Below the pieces are notes generated by a model. The model saw only the letters and a list, made by a program, of their open reading frames with translations. It ran no database searches and was not told the DNA's origin. This document shows positions 52,071-61,509 of a DNA stretch of 64,000 nt, in pieces. The translations under genes were made by a program, and so were the position numbers. The DNA is taken from contig VHBP01000002.1 of the NCBI GenBank assembly GCA_016871915.1, forward strand, positions 30,005-94,004, given 5' to 3'. Source of the stretch: Gemmatimonadota bacterium (lineage in GTDB: Bacteria; Gemmatimonadota; Gemmatimonadetes; Gemmatimonadales; Gemmatimonadaceae). Positions within the stretch are counted from its first letter, which is position 1; each line of letters starts with the position of its first letter.

Positions 52071-53608
52071 TGCATCGTCGTCGCTTCCTCTCCGATCTGA
52101 CCAAGGCCGCGGCGCTCTGTGCCGCGGTCCCGAACAGCTGGCAGATCACCTGGCATCCCACCTTCGCGGACGACCCCTTCGCCCTCGGCGTGGCGAGCGG
52201 GGATCCGACGCCGACCGGTGCGGTGATCTGGACGCGACTCGCGCCGCGACCCTTCGAGCCCGAAGGGGGGATGCCCGGGAATCGTCCGATCGTTGACTGG
52301 GAGGTCGCCGACGACGAACAGTTCACGCGCATCGTGCGGAAGGGTCGCTACACCGCGGCGCCCGAGCTCTCATACTCGGTACATGTGGATGTCGAGGGGC
52401 TCGAGGCCGACCGCTGGTACTTCTACCGTTTCCGGTCGGGCGGGGCAGTGAGTCCGATCGGTCGGTTGCGGACGAGTCCTGCCGATGGGGCGATGACCCC
52501 GCTGCGCTTCGGGATGGTCTCCTGTCAGAACTATGAGCAGGGGCTCTTCACCGCCTACCAGCACCTCGTGCAGGAGCGGTGCGATCTCATCACCCATCTC
52601 GGCGACTACATCTACGAGTATAGTGCGCGGGCGGGCGCCATTCGGCCCCACCAAGGATTCGAAATCCGCACGCTCGAGCAGTATCGCACGCGCTATGCGC
52701 AGTACAAGCTCGATCCGCTTCTTCAAGCAGCCCACGCGCTCTGCCCGTGGCTCGTGACGTGGGACGATCACGAGGTGGACAACAATTACGCCGATGCGGT
52801 TGGCGAGAACGTGATGGAGTCGGCTGAGCAGATGCGCACGCGGCGGGCGGCGGCGTATCAGGCCTGGTGGGAACATCAGCCGGTGCGGGTGCCGCGGGCG
52901 AAGTCGTGGGCCGATCTCACGATCCGGCGCTCCACCTCGTGGGGCGCACTCGCTCGCGTCTGGATGCTCGATACGCGGCAGTACCGCGACGATCAGGCCT
53001 GTGGGGATGGGACGCAGAAGGTCCCCTGCGGCGAGTGGGAGAACCCGGCGCGCTCGATCCTCGGCGCCGAGCAGGAGCGGTGGCTCCACGAGGGACTTGG
53101 CACGTCGAAGAGCCGCTGGCAGGTCATCGGGCAGCAGGTCCCCGTCGCGTCGTTCGATAACCTCGCTGGTCCGGGGCAGGCGCTCTACATGGATGGGTGG
53201 GGCGGCTACCCGGCGAGTCAGCGTCGATTGCTACAGGCGATCGCTGAGCGGGCACCGAATCGCACGGTGGTCCTCACCGGTGACGTGCATGCCAACTTCG
53301 TGAACGAGCTGACCCGGATCCCCGATCGTCGCGAGAGTTCGGTGGTGGCCGCCGAGTTCATCGGGACCTCGATCAGCTCAGGGGGCGATGGGAGCGCCAC
53401 CTGGCAGGGCGCAGCCGAGCTCGCGGGGGACAACCCGCAGGTGAAGTGGCACAGCGCGCGGCGTGGATATGTGATGCATGAGGTGACGCCGAGTGCGTGG
53501 AGCGCGACCTATCGCGAGGTGCCGTACGTCGAGAAAGCGGGTGCGCCGGTGACCACGGCGGGGCAGTGGCGGGTGGAGCACGGTAAGGCGGGGATCACGA
53601 AGGTGTGA
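52067..53608 (+). CDS. phoD: PhoD-family alkaline phosphatase/phosphodiesterase
   Basis: 513 aa. A Tat signal starts HRRRFLSDLTKAAALCA. PhoD-family segments are ALGVASGDPTPTGAVIWTRL, the metal-binding CQNYEQG, HLGDYIYEY, WDDHEVDNNY and TGDVHANFVNEL. Ca/Fe-dependent extracytoplasmic phosphatase releasing phosphate from esters. Translationally coupled to the metalloprotease upstream. Together with the neighbouring nuclease it suggests scavenging of phosphate from nucleic acid. Confidence 0.9.
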   Translation: MMHRRRFLSDLTKAAALCAAVPNSWQITWHPTFADDPFALGVASGDPTPTGAVIWTRLAPRPFEPEGGMPGNRPIVDWEVADDEQFTRIVRKGRYTAAPELSYSVHVDVEGLEADRWYFYRFRSGGAVSPIGRLRTSPADGAMTPLRFGMVSCQNYEQGLFTAYQHLVQERCDLITHLGDYIYEYSARAGAIRPHQGFEIRTLEQYRTRYAQYKLDPLLQAAHALCPWLVTWDDHEVDNNYADAVGENVMESAEQMRTRRAAAYQAWWEHQPVRVPRAKSWADLTIRRSTSWGALARVWMLDTRQYRDDQACGDGTQKVPCGEWENPARSILGAEQERWLHEGLGTSKSRWQVIGQQVPVASFDNLAGPGQALYMDGWGGYPASQRRLLQAIAERAPNRTVVLTGDVHANFVNELTRIPDRRESSVVAAEFIGTSISSGGDGSATWQGAAELAGDNPQVKWHSARRGYVMHEVTPSAWSATYREVPYVEKAGAPVTTAGQWRVEHGKAGITKV

Positions 53609-53614
53609 GGTGGG

Positions 53615-56152
53615 TCAGGTCCCGCGTGGCTTCGCGCGTTTGGTCGCGGGCGCGCTGAGCGGATCCTCCGGCCAGGGATGCCGCGGATACCGCCCGCGGA
53701 GATCCTTTCGCACCTCGAAGTAGGTGCTCTTCCAGAATCCCGCGAGATCCTTGGTGACCTGCACCGGGCGATGCGCGGGGGAGAGCAGGTGCAGCGTGAT
53801 CGGCACGCGGCCCTCGCCGATACGCGGGGTCTCCGTCCACCCGAAGACCTCTTGCAGTCGCACCGCGAGCACCGGCGCGGATGAATCGGCGTAATCGATT
53901 GGGATCCGTGACCCGCTGGGGACCTCGAGATGCGTCGGGGCGAGTAGATCGAGACGCGCACGCGCCGGCCAAGGGAGGCGATCGAGAAGCGCGGCCGCCA
54001 GGTCGACGCGGGTGAGGTCGCTGAGACGACGTACGCCATGCAGCACCGGGGCGAGCCAATCCTCGAGGGCGACGAGCAGCGCCGGATCGCTAACATCAGG
54101 GTAGGCCGCCAGATCGATGGTATGCGCGAAGGCGAGTCGCTCGCGGAGTGTCGTCGCCTTCTCACTCCATGGCAGGAGCGTGACCCCCTCGCGCCGCACC
54201 GCATCCAGCCAGACCGAGACGATCTCCTCGTCCGTCACATCGGTCCGCGGGCGCTCCTTGAGCACGATCGCGCCGAGGGTCTCTCGCTCGGTCGCGCGGA
54301 TCTGCTGCAGGGTGGCATCCCAGGCTACGGCGCGCTCGGTGACGATGCCCGCCGCGCCAGCGCGACGAAGTGCCGCCTCGTCGAGTGGCGCGGCGAGCCA
54401 GATCCGACTCTCTGCTGGATCGCCATCGATGTCGGCGATGGCGAGGAAGGGGGCGCGAGCGAGATGACCTGGTCGCTCGAGTCGTGCCCCGCGCCCGTTG
54501 CGCAGGAGATAGCGCGCCCCCTCGCCCCCACGCCGCGCGGCCACCCGATCGGGATAGGCGAGGGCGACGAGCTCCCCGACGAGGATTGGGTCGATCACCT
54601 CGTCTCGTGCGTGCACCTCAGATGCGTCTCGCGGGAGCTCTCGCTGCAGGAGTCGCACCTCTGCGCGCACCCGCTCGAGTCGCGCGATATCGACACTCCC
54701 TCGATGCATCCCGCGTATCGCCTCCACTCGCGTCGTGAGGTCGGGATCCAGATCTGCCGCCTCGCGTCGGAGCACATCGCGCTCGGCGAGGAGCGCGGCG
54801 ATCTCGCAGGCGAGCCGCCCCTCGCCTCGTGCCGCACCGGCGAGCACCAGATGCGCGAGCCGCGGCGTAACGCCCATTGCCGCCATCGCACGACCATGGG
54901 CAGTCACCCGCTCGGAGGAGTCCAGCGCTCCGAGATCGGCGAGCAGGGCGCGGCCCCGTGCGAGCGCGCCAGCTGGCGGCGCATCCATCCACCGGAGCGC
55001 ACCGGCGTCGGTGGCTCCGGCGCAGGCGAGCTCGAGTGCGAGCGCGGTGAGATCCGACTCGAGGATCTCCGGGACCGCTTGCACGGGGAGCGAGGCATGC
55101 TCCCCCTCGCTCCAGAGCCGTACGCAGAGCCCGGGCGCCACGCGTCCCGCGCGTCCCCGTCGCTGGTCCGCCGATTGCTGCGAGACCCTCACCGTCGCGA
55201 GGCGCGTCATCCCGCTGCGGGGATCGAAGCGTGGGACCCGCGATCGCCCAGCATCGACCGCCATCCGCACCCCCTCGAGCGTCACGGACGATTCGGCGAT
55301 CGCGGTGGAGAGGATGATGCGCCGCACCGACCCACGCGGACGGAGCACCGCGTCCTGTTCCTCGAGCGCGAGCGACCCATGGAGGATCTGCACCTGATGC
55401 GGGCCCGATGGTGGCGACTCGATGATCGCCTGCTCGATGCGACGGATCTCCGCGATGCCGGGGAGGAAGACGAGGCAATCGCCATCGACGAGGGTCCAGT
55501 GTTCGCGGATCGCCTGCGCGACCGCGAGCGGGAGCGCGATCCCCTCGCGCACGGGCCGCCAGGCCGTCTCGACGGGAAACGCACGCCCTTCGCTCACGAT
55601 CACCGGCGCGTCGCCGAGCTGGGCCGCGACCGGCGCGGGATCGAGCGTCGCCGACATCACGACCAACCGGAGATCCTCACGGAGCACGGTACGTGACTCG
55701 AGCGCGAGCGCCAATCCGAGGTCGGTCGTGAGATGCCGCTCGTGGAACTCGTCGAAGCAGAGTGCGGCGACGCCGTCGAGTCCGGGATCCTCCTGCAGCA
55801 TCCGCGTGAGGATCCCCTCCGTCACGACCTCGATCCGTGTGCGGGCGCTCACCTTGGTGTCGTGCCGCACGCGATAGCCCACCGTCTGGCCGACCGGCTC
55901 GCCAAGGAGCCGCGCCATCTGCGTGGCAGCGGCGCGCGCGGCGAGTCGCCGCGGCTCGAGCACGAGGATGCGCCCCTCACCGCGCCACGGGGCGTCGAGG
56001 AGTGCAAGCGGGATTCGTGTCGTCTTCCCGGCACCCGGCGGGGCGACGACCACCGCCGCACCTTGGTGCTCGAGCGCCGCCACGATCTGCCCCATGACCG
56101 CATCAATGGGGAGGGGTGGGAGGTCAGCGAGTGGGGCAGGGCGCGAAGACAT
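53615..56152 (-). CDS. hrpB: ATP-dependent helicase HrpB
   Basis: 845 aa, DEAH/RHA family. Walker A APPGAGKTTR (37-46), DEFH box (134-137), SATLDP motif, the HrpB-specific QSADQRRGRAGR motif and the family C-terminal domain ending in YPRHPWPEDP. The cellular role of HrpB is poorly defined (RNA helicase). ATG 56152 has a TAGCTT box (56165-56160) 7 nt upstream and GAGGGG directly before it. Confidence 0.95.
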   Translation of the reverse strand: MSSRPAPLADLPPLPIDAVMGQIVAALEHQGAAVVVAPPGAGKTTRIPLALLDAPWRGEGRILVLEPRRLAARAAATQMARLLGEPVGQTVGYRVRHDTKVSARTRIEVVTEGILTRMLQEDPGLDGVAALCFDEFHERHLTTDLGLALALESRTVLREDLRLVVMSATLDPAPVAAQLGDAPVIVSEGRAFPVETAWRPVREGIALPLAVAQAIREHWTLVDGDCLVFLPGIAEIRRIEQAIIESPPSGPHQVQILHGSLALEEQDAVLRPRGSVRRIILSTAIAESSVTLEGVRMAVDAGRSRVPRFDPRSGMTRLATVRVSQQSADQRRGRAGRVAPGLCVRLWSEGEHASLPVQAVPEILESDLTALALELACAGATDAGALRWMDAPPAGALARGRALLADLGALDSSERVTAHGRAMAAMGVTPRLAHLVLAGAARGEGRLACEIAALLAERDVLRREAADLDPDLTTRVEAIRGMHRGSVDIARLERVRAEVRLLQRELPRDASEVHARDEVIDPILVGELVALAYPDRVAARRGGEGARYLLRNGRGARLERPGHLARAPFLAIADIDGDPAESRIWLAAPLDEAALRRAGAAGIVTERAVAWDATLQQIRATERETLGAIVLKERPRTDVTDEEIVSVWLDAVRREGVTLLPWSEKATTLRERLAFAHTIDLAAYPDVSDPALLVALEDWLAPVLHGVRRLSDLTRVDLAAALLDRLPWPARARLDLLAPTHLEVPSGSRIPIDYADSSAPVLAVRLQEVFGWTETPRIGEGRVPITLHLLSPAHRPVQVTKDLAGFWKSTYFEVRKDLRGRYPRHPWPEDPLSAPATKRAKPRGT

Positions 56153-56236
56153 CCCCTCAAAGCTAGGGGACGCGGTGGCGCCGGTGGTCCTCATCGGCGC
56201 AGATTCCCTCCATCCTCGACCCGAACCCCTCGTCCC

Positions 56237-56911
56237 ATGCATCCGCGTCGCGACTTCCTACGTCAGGCTTCCCTGATCGCCGCCGGTGGTGTCGCGGCCT
56301 CATCCCCGCTTGGCGCGATGGCCCCGATGCCCGATGACGCTGAGCTCGTGCAGGGCAACTGGGACATGTCGTGGGTCGATCGGATCACCGGGAAATATCG
56401 GATCGCCTTCGATGCGCCCGAGGTCAAGGATGGTGTGTGCCTCCATCAGGCACGCTCCTTCCTCTCCGGCTACCAGATGGTGCACGGCCTCACCGACGCC
56501 GATCTCACGGCGGTCCTCGTGATCCGGCACTCGGCGGTCCCGATGGTGATGGGCGATGCGCTCTGGGCTGATGGGGCCTTCGGCGAGAAGGAGAAGCTCA
56601 AGGATCCGGTCTCCGGGGAGCCGACCAAGCGGAATCCCTTCATCAATATCCCCGCCGGTGCGACGCATGCGCTGACCTGGCCCGATGGGGCGCTCGACAC
56701 CCTCATGAAGCGCGGGGTGATCGTCCTCGCCTGCTCGCTCGCCCTCGACAACTTCGCCTCGCAGATCGCGTCGCGACGGAAGATCCCGCGTCAGGACGCG
56801 AAGGCGATGGTGACGGAGAGTCTGCTCCCTGGGGTGATCCGGATGCCATCCGGGATCTTCGCCACCTGCCGCGCGCAGGCGGCGGGGTGCGGCTTCATGT
56901 ACGCGGGGTGA
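56237..56911 (+). CDS. Tat-exported protein, possibly DsrE-like
   Basis: 224 aa. Tat signal PRRDFLRQASLIAAGGVAAS. The body has an alpha/beta pattern with LDTLMKRGVIVLACSLALDNFA and a C-terminal SGIFATCRAQAAGCGFMYAG, reminiscent of DsrE/DsrF-type folds with a conserved Cys (VLACSLA). I cannot confirm the family, and no sulfur gene is adjacent. The start is the first ATG giving a complete Tat motif. Confidence 0.55.
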   Translation: MHPRRDFLRQASLIAAGGVAASSPLGAMAPMPDDAELVQGNWDMSWVDRITGKYRIAFDAPEVKDGVCLHQARSFLSGYQMVHGLTDADLTAVLVIRHSAVPMVMGDALWADGAFGEKEKLKDPVSGEPTKRNPFINIPAGATHALTWPDGALDTLMKRGVIVLACSLALDNFASQIASRRKIPRQDAKAMVTESLLPGVIRMPSGIFATCRAQAAGCGFMYAG

Positions 56912-56918
56912 GGGCGTA

Positions 56919-56945
56919 GGCCGCGCGACTCAGCGTCGCGCGGCC
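56919..56945. terminator. Perfect 11-bp hairpin between convergent genes
   Basis: GGCCGCGCGAC (56919-56929) pairs with GTCGCGCGGCC (56935-56945) around a 5-nt loop. The minus-strand gene's stop codon (56930-56932) lies in the loop. Confidence 0.65.
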
Positions 56946-58192
56946 AGATCGGCGAGCACCGCGTCCGCCGCGCGGCGTCCGCTCCGCATCGCCCCGTTGA
57001 TGGATGGGGTCTCCAGATGATCGCCGCAGGCGTAGAGCCCGGTCGCGCGCCGCACCGCCGTGGCCGCGGCGGACTCGCCGACGAGCGTGCGCGGGAGTGA
57101 GAACGGCACGTGGCTCACCTTGAGCAGCTGCCAGCGTTCAATCGCTGACGCACCAAACCATTCACCGAGCTGCGTGCGCGAAGCGCGATCGAGTGCGATG
57201 TCGTCATCGCCCGGCGTGCCGATGATCGTCGCCGAGACGAGATGGCGACCCGCGGGTGCATAGCTCGGCGCGACCACGCTCGGTACGCAGACATGATTCA
57301 CCGGTCCGGGATCGTCTGGTGCCTTGAGCGCGAGATGGCGCGTCGTGATCGGTGCGTCAGGCGTGGCATACGAGAGCGTGACGCATCCGGACCAGGCTGG
57401 TGCGCTCAGCTCAGGAAGGAGCCGCGCTGCCGCCGTGCCATCGGTCGCGAGGATGATCGTCTCCGCCTCGATCACCTCACCGGACTCGAGTTCGACGGCG
57501 CGGTCGTGGAGCCGGCGCACCGGGCTCTCTCGCCGTAGGTGTCCTGATGGAAGTGCTGACGCGAGTTGCGCAGGGATCGCCTGCATCCCCTCGCTCGGGA
57601 GGGTCGCACGGCCCGTGGCGAACATCCCGAAGAGGAAATCGAACCAGGGACGCGCCGGCGTGAGCTCACGATCGAGGAAGACCCCGCCGAAGAAGGGACG
57701 GAAGAAGGCCTCGATCGCCTGCGCGGAGAAGCCGCGGGCGCGGAGTGTCTCGAGCGTGGTCGGTCCCTCGCTGCGCATCGGCGCATCGTGCGCGGTGGCA
57801 CTCGCGGCGCGAAGCCCGAGCACGCGGATCGCATCGCCAAGGGTGAAGGCCCCCGACGTCAGTGATCGCACGCCATCGAGCGGCGCGCGGAGGGGATCGC
57901 CGATCCGACCAAAGCGCCCACCGCCACGGTGGAGCAGGGCGCCGGGGGCGAAGGGTCGGAGATCGAGCGCGGCAAGGTCGAGCCCACGCCGCGCCTCCGG
58001 ATACGAATCGAGGAGCACCTGGAACCCGCGATCGATCCGGAAGCCATCGACGAGATCGGTCGCGACGCGTCCGCCGATGCGATCGCTCGCTTCAAAGATC
58101 AGACTCGGGACGCCACGCGCTTGCAGGGTGCGCGCCGCCGAGAGGCCGGCGAGGCCCGCTCCGATGATGATGACGTCTGGTCGCTGCGCCAT
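56930..58192 (-). CDS. FAD-dependent oxidoreductase, flavin amine-oxidase superfamily
   Basis: 420 aa. N-terminal dinucleotide motif IIGAGLAGLSAARTL, then FEASDRIGGRVATD (the Gly-Gly-Arg of amine oxidase/phytoene desaturase types) and a C-terminal FAD motif GLYACGDHLETPSINGAM. The substrate is not determinable. ATG 58192 is separated from a divergent methyltransferase by 29 bp with a shared -10-like region. Confidence 0.85.
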   Translation of the reverse strand: MAQRPDVIIIGAGLAGLSAARTLQARGVPSLIFEASDRIGGRVATDLVDGFRIDRGFQVLLDSYPEARRGLDLAALDLRPFAPGALLHRGGGRFGRIGDPLRAPLDGVRSLTSGAFTLGDAIRVLGLRAASATAHDAPMRSEGPTTLETLRARGFSAQAIEAFFRPFFGGVFLDRELTPARPWFDFLFGMFATGRATLPSEGMQAIPAQLASALPSGHLRRESPVRRLHDRAVELESGEVIEAETIILATDGTAAARLLPELSAPAWSGCVTLSYATPDAPITTRHLALKAPDDPGPVNHVCVPSVVAPSYAPAGRHLVSATIIGTPGDDDIALDRASRTQLGEWFGASAIERWQLLKVSHVPFSLPRTLVGESAAATAVRRATGLYACGDHLETPSINGAMRSGRRAADAVLADLAARR

Positions 58193-58221
58193 GAGGGAAT
58201 GGATAATAGTTTCCCCACGCC
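58193..58221. promoter_or_regulatory. 29-bp divergent promoter region
   Basis: GATAAT (58202-58207) or TAGTTT (58207-58212) faces the methyltransferase ATG at 58222. On the opposite strand TATTAT (58208-58203) faces the oxidoreductase ATG at 58192, 10 nt away. The AT-rich core is the only such stretch in the gap and serves both directions. Confidence 0.45.
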
Positions 58222-58830
58222 ATGACGACGCCAAAGCACTACGACGCCGACTACTATCGCCGCTGGTATCACGACCCGGCGCAGCGGGTGATCACCCCGG
58301 AGGCGGTCGCGCGAAAGGTGCGCCTCGTGCTCGGGATCGCGGAGTCATTGCTCGAGCGCCCGGTGCGTTCGGTGCTCGACGTGGGATGCGGGGAAGGGAG
58401 TTGGCGCGCGCACCTACGTCGCCTGCGTCCCGGGCTCCGCTACACCGGGGTGGAGAGCAGCGAATACGTGCTCGAGCGTTTCGGTCGCGCGCGCAACATC
58501 CGCCGCGGGAGCTTCGGCACCCTCGGCGAGGTCCGGCTCGCGGCCTCGTACGATCTGGTCGTCGTCTGCGATGTGCTCCAGTACGTGCCCGACCGTGAGC
58601 TCAATACCGGGCTTTCCGCGATCGCCGATCGGCTCGGTGGGGTGGTCTACCTCGAGGCCTACGCGACCGAGGATGCGATCGAGGGGGACCACGCCGATTG
58701 GCACCATCGGAGCGCGGAGCAGTATCGGCGGCACTTTCGGCGGGCGGGGCTCCAGGCGGTCGGGATGCACTGTTATGTAGGTCGCGAGCTGGCGGGGCGG
58801 ACGGCGGCGCTCGAGCGCGGACACCCGTAG
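58222..58830 (+). CDS. Class I SAM-dependent methyltransferase
   Basis: 202 aa. Motif I is SVLDVGCGEGSWRAHL, followed by the acidic motif II (YTGVESSEYV) and motif IV VVCDVLQYV. The N-terminus HYDADYYRRWYHDP is seen in small-molecule methyltransferases. The substrate is unknown. The stop codon lies in the first copy of a 15-bp tandem repeat. Confidence 0.8.
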   Translation: MTTPKHYDADYYRRWYHDPAQRVITPEAVARKVRLVLGIAESLLERPVRSVLDVGCGEGSWRAHLRRLRPGLRYTGVESSEYVLERFGRARNIRRGSFGTLGEVRLAASYDLVVVCDVLQYVPDRELNTGLSAIADRLGGVVYLEAYATEDAIEGDHADWHHRSAEQYRRHFRRAGLQAVGMHCYVGRELAGRTAALERGHP

Positions 58831-58852
58831 GCGCGACCCCCGTAGGCGCGAC
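58824..58852 (+). repeat. Two-copy 15-bp-period tandem repeat at a gene end
   Basis: CCCGTAGGCGCGAC occurs at 58824-58837 and again at 58839-58852. The first copy contains the TAG stop of the methyltransferase. Confidence 0.7.
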
Positions 58853-58855
58853 AAC

Positions 58856-58879
58856 GCGCCCGCCCGGCCGCTCGGGCGC
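58856..58879 (+). terminator. Hairpin after the methyltransferase gene
   Basis: GCGCCCG (58856-58862) pairs with CGGGCGC (58873-58879) around a 10-nt loop. Confidence 0.4.
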
Positions 58880-58898
58880 TCAGGCGCTGGCGACACCC

Positions 58899-58948
58899 TT
58901 GACCGGGGGGCGCCCCTAGTTAACCTTTCATCCGGATATACGGATGAA
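58899..58948 (+). promoter_or_regulatory. Promoter and operator of the ArsR-methyltransferase/ahcY operon
   Basis: TTGACC (58899-58904), a 16-bp spacer and TAACCT (58921-58926) form the promoter. Directly after it lies a perfect inverted repeat, TTCATCCG (58927-58934) and CGGATGAA (58941-58948), with a 6-bp AT-rich centre. The right arm contains the ATG of the regulator gene. Binding there would cover the transcription start and the start codon. Confidence 0.65.
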
Positions 58949-59882
58949 GAAGACTCTCCTCCACGACCGCCTGTCGGCCCTCGCCGACCCGATCCGCACC
59001 CGCATCCTGCTGGTGCTGGAGCGGCACGAGCTCACCGTCTCCGAACTCCGGACGGTGCTCCAGCTCCCGCAGTCGACGGTCAGCCGGCACCTCAAGGTGC
59101 TGGCCGATGCGGCCTGGATCGGCTCGCGCGAAGACGGGACCTCCAATCGCTACCGCCTCGACACCAAGGGGCTCGACGCCGGGACCAAGCGTCTCTGGAG
59201 TGCGGTGCGTGGCGAGGCGGAGCAGCTCCCCGCCGCGCGCTGGGACGCCGAGCGCGTCGCCGGGGTCCTCGCCGATCGTCACACCCGCTCGCAGGCCTTC
59301 TTCGCCTCCTCGGCTGCGCAGTGGGACAAGCTGCGTGGTGAGCTCTTCGGCGTGCGCACCGAACTCTTCGCCCTCGTCGGACTCCTCGATGAGCGCGCGC
59401 AGGTCGGCGACCTCGGCTGTGGGACGGGGCAGCTTGCCGAGGTGATGGCGCCGTTCGTCTCACGCGTCATCGCGGTCGATGAGTCGGCGGCGATGCTCAA
59501 GGCGGCGCGCGCTCGACTCGCAGCGCTCGAGAATGTGGAGCTCAGTGAGGGCTCGCTCGAGACCCTCCCGATCGAGGATGGGGCGCTCGATCTCGCCGTG
59601 GTCTCCCTCGTGCTCCACTACGTGGCCGATCCGGCGGCGGTGCTCGCTGAGATTCGTCGCACGCTGCGCCCAACCGGGGGACGCCTCCTCCTCGTCGACA
59701 TGCTCCCGCACGATCACGCCGAGTACCGGCAGACGATGGGGCATGTCTGGCTCGGATTCGATCCCACGCAGCTCCGCGACTGGGCGCTCCAGGCCGGCTT
59801 CCGTTCCATCCGTCATCACGCCCTTCCTGCCGCCCCATTGGCGAAGGGTCCCACCTTGTTCACCGCTGTCCTTTCCACCTGA
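58944..59882 (+). CDS. ArsR-type regulator fused to a SAM-dependent methyltransferase domain
   Basis: 312 aa. A winged-helix domain (about 1-90) has [22 protein letters not shown] and the recognition helix [11 protein letters not shown]. It is followed by a methyltransferase domain (motif [16 protein letters not shown], about 153). No metal-binding Cys motif is seen. It is 22 bp upstream of ahcY. SAM or SAH binding by the C-terminal domain could let it sense methylation state and control ahcY, as SahR-type ArsR proteins do elsewhere. That parallel is inference. Confidence 0.85.
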   Translation: MKKTLLHDRLSALADPIRTRILLVLERHELTVSELRTVLQLPQSTVSRHLKVLADAAWIGSREDGTSNRYRLDTKGLDAGTKRLWSAVRGEAEQLPAARWDAERVAGVLADRHTRSQAFFASSAAQWDKLRGELFGVRTELFALVGLLDERAQVGDLGCGTGQLAEVMAPFVSRVIAVDESAAMLKAARARLAALENVELSEGSLETLPIEDGALDLAVVSLVLHYVADPAAVLAEIRRTLRPTGGRLLLVDMLPHDHAEYRQTMGHVWLGFDPTQLRDWALQAGFRSIRHHALPAAPLAKGPTLFTAVLST

Positions 59883-59904
59883 TCCCTCTCACCTGACCCC
59901 TTTT

Positions 59905-61422
<1,518 letters not shown>

Positions 61423-61445
61423 TCGGGCGGTGAGGCGATGCCGAC

Positions 61446-61473
61446 GGGCGTGGGACCGCGAGGTCCCACGCCC
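61446..61473 (+). terminator. Strong 12-bp terminator after ahcY
   Basis: GGGCGTGGGACC (61446-61457) pairs perfectly with GGTCCCACGCCC (61462-61473) around GCGA. It is followed by GTTTCGCTTTCC, a T-rich tail. Confidence 0.85.
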
Positions 61474-61509
61474 GTTTCGCTTTCCTGTCAGAGAGGGCAT
61501 CCTTCAGGG

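Noticed and set aside
61438..61509. ATG 61438 as start of the D-aminoacylase gene
   Set aside because: It would place the ahcY terminator hairpin inside the coding region and put 24 residues before the Tat signal.
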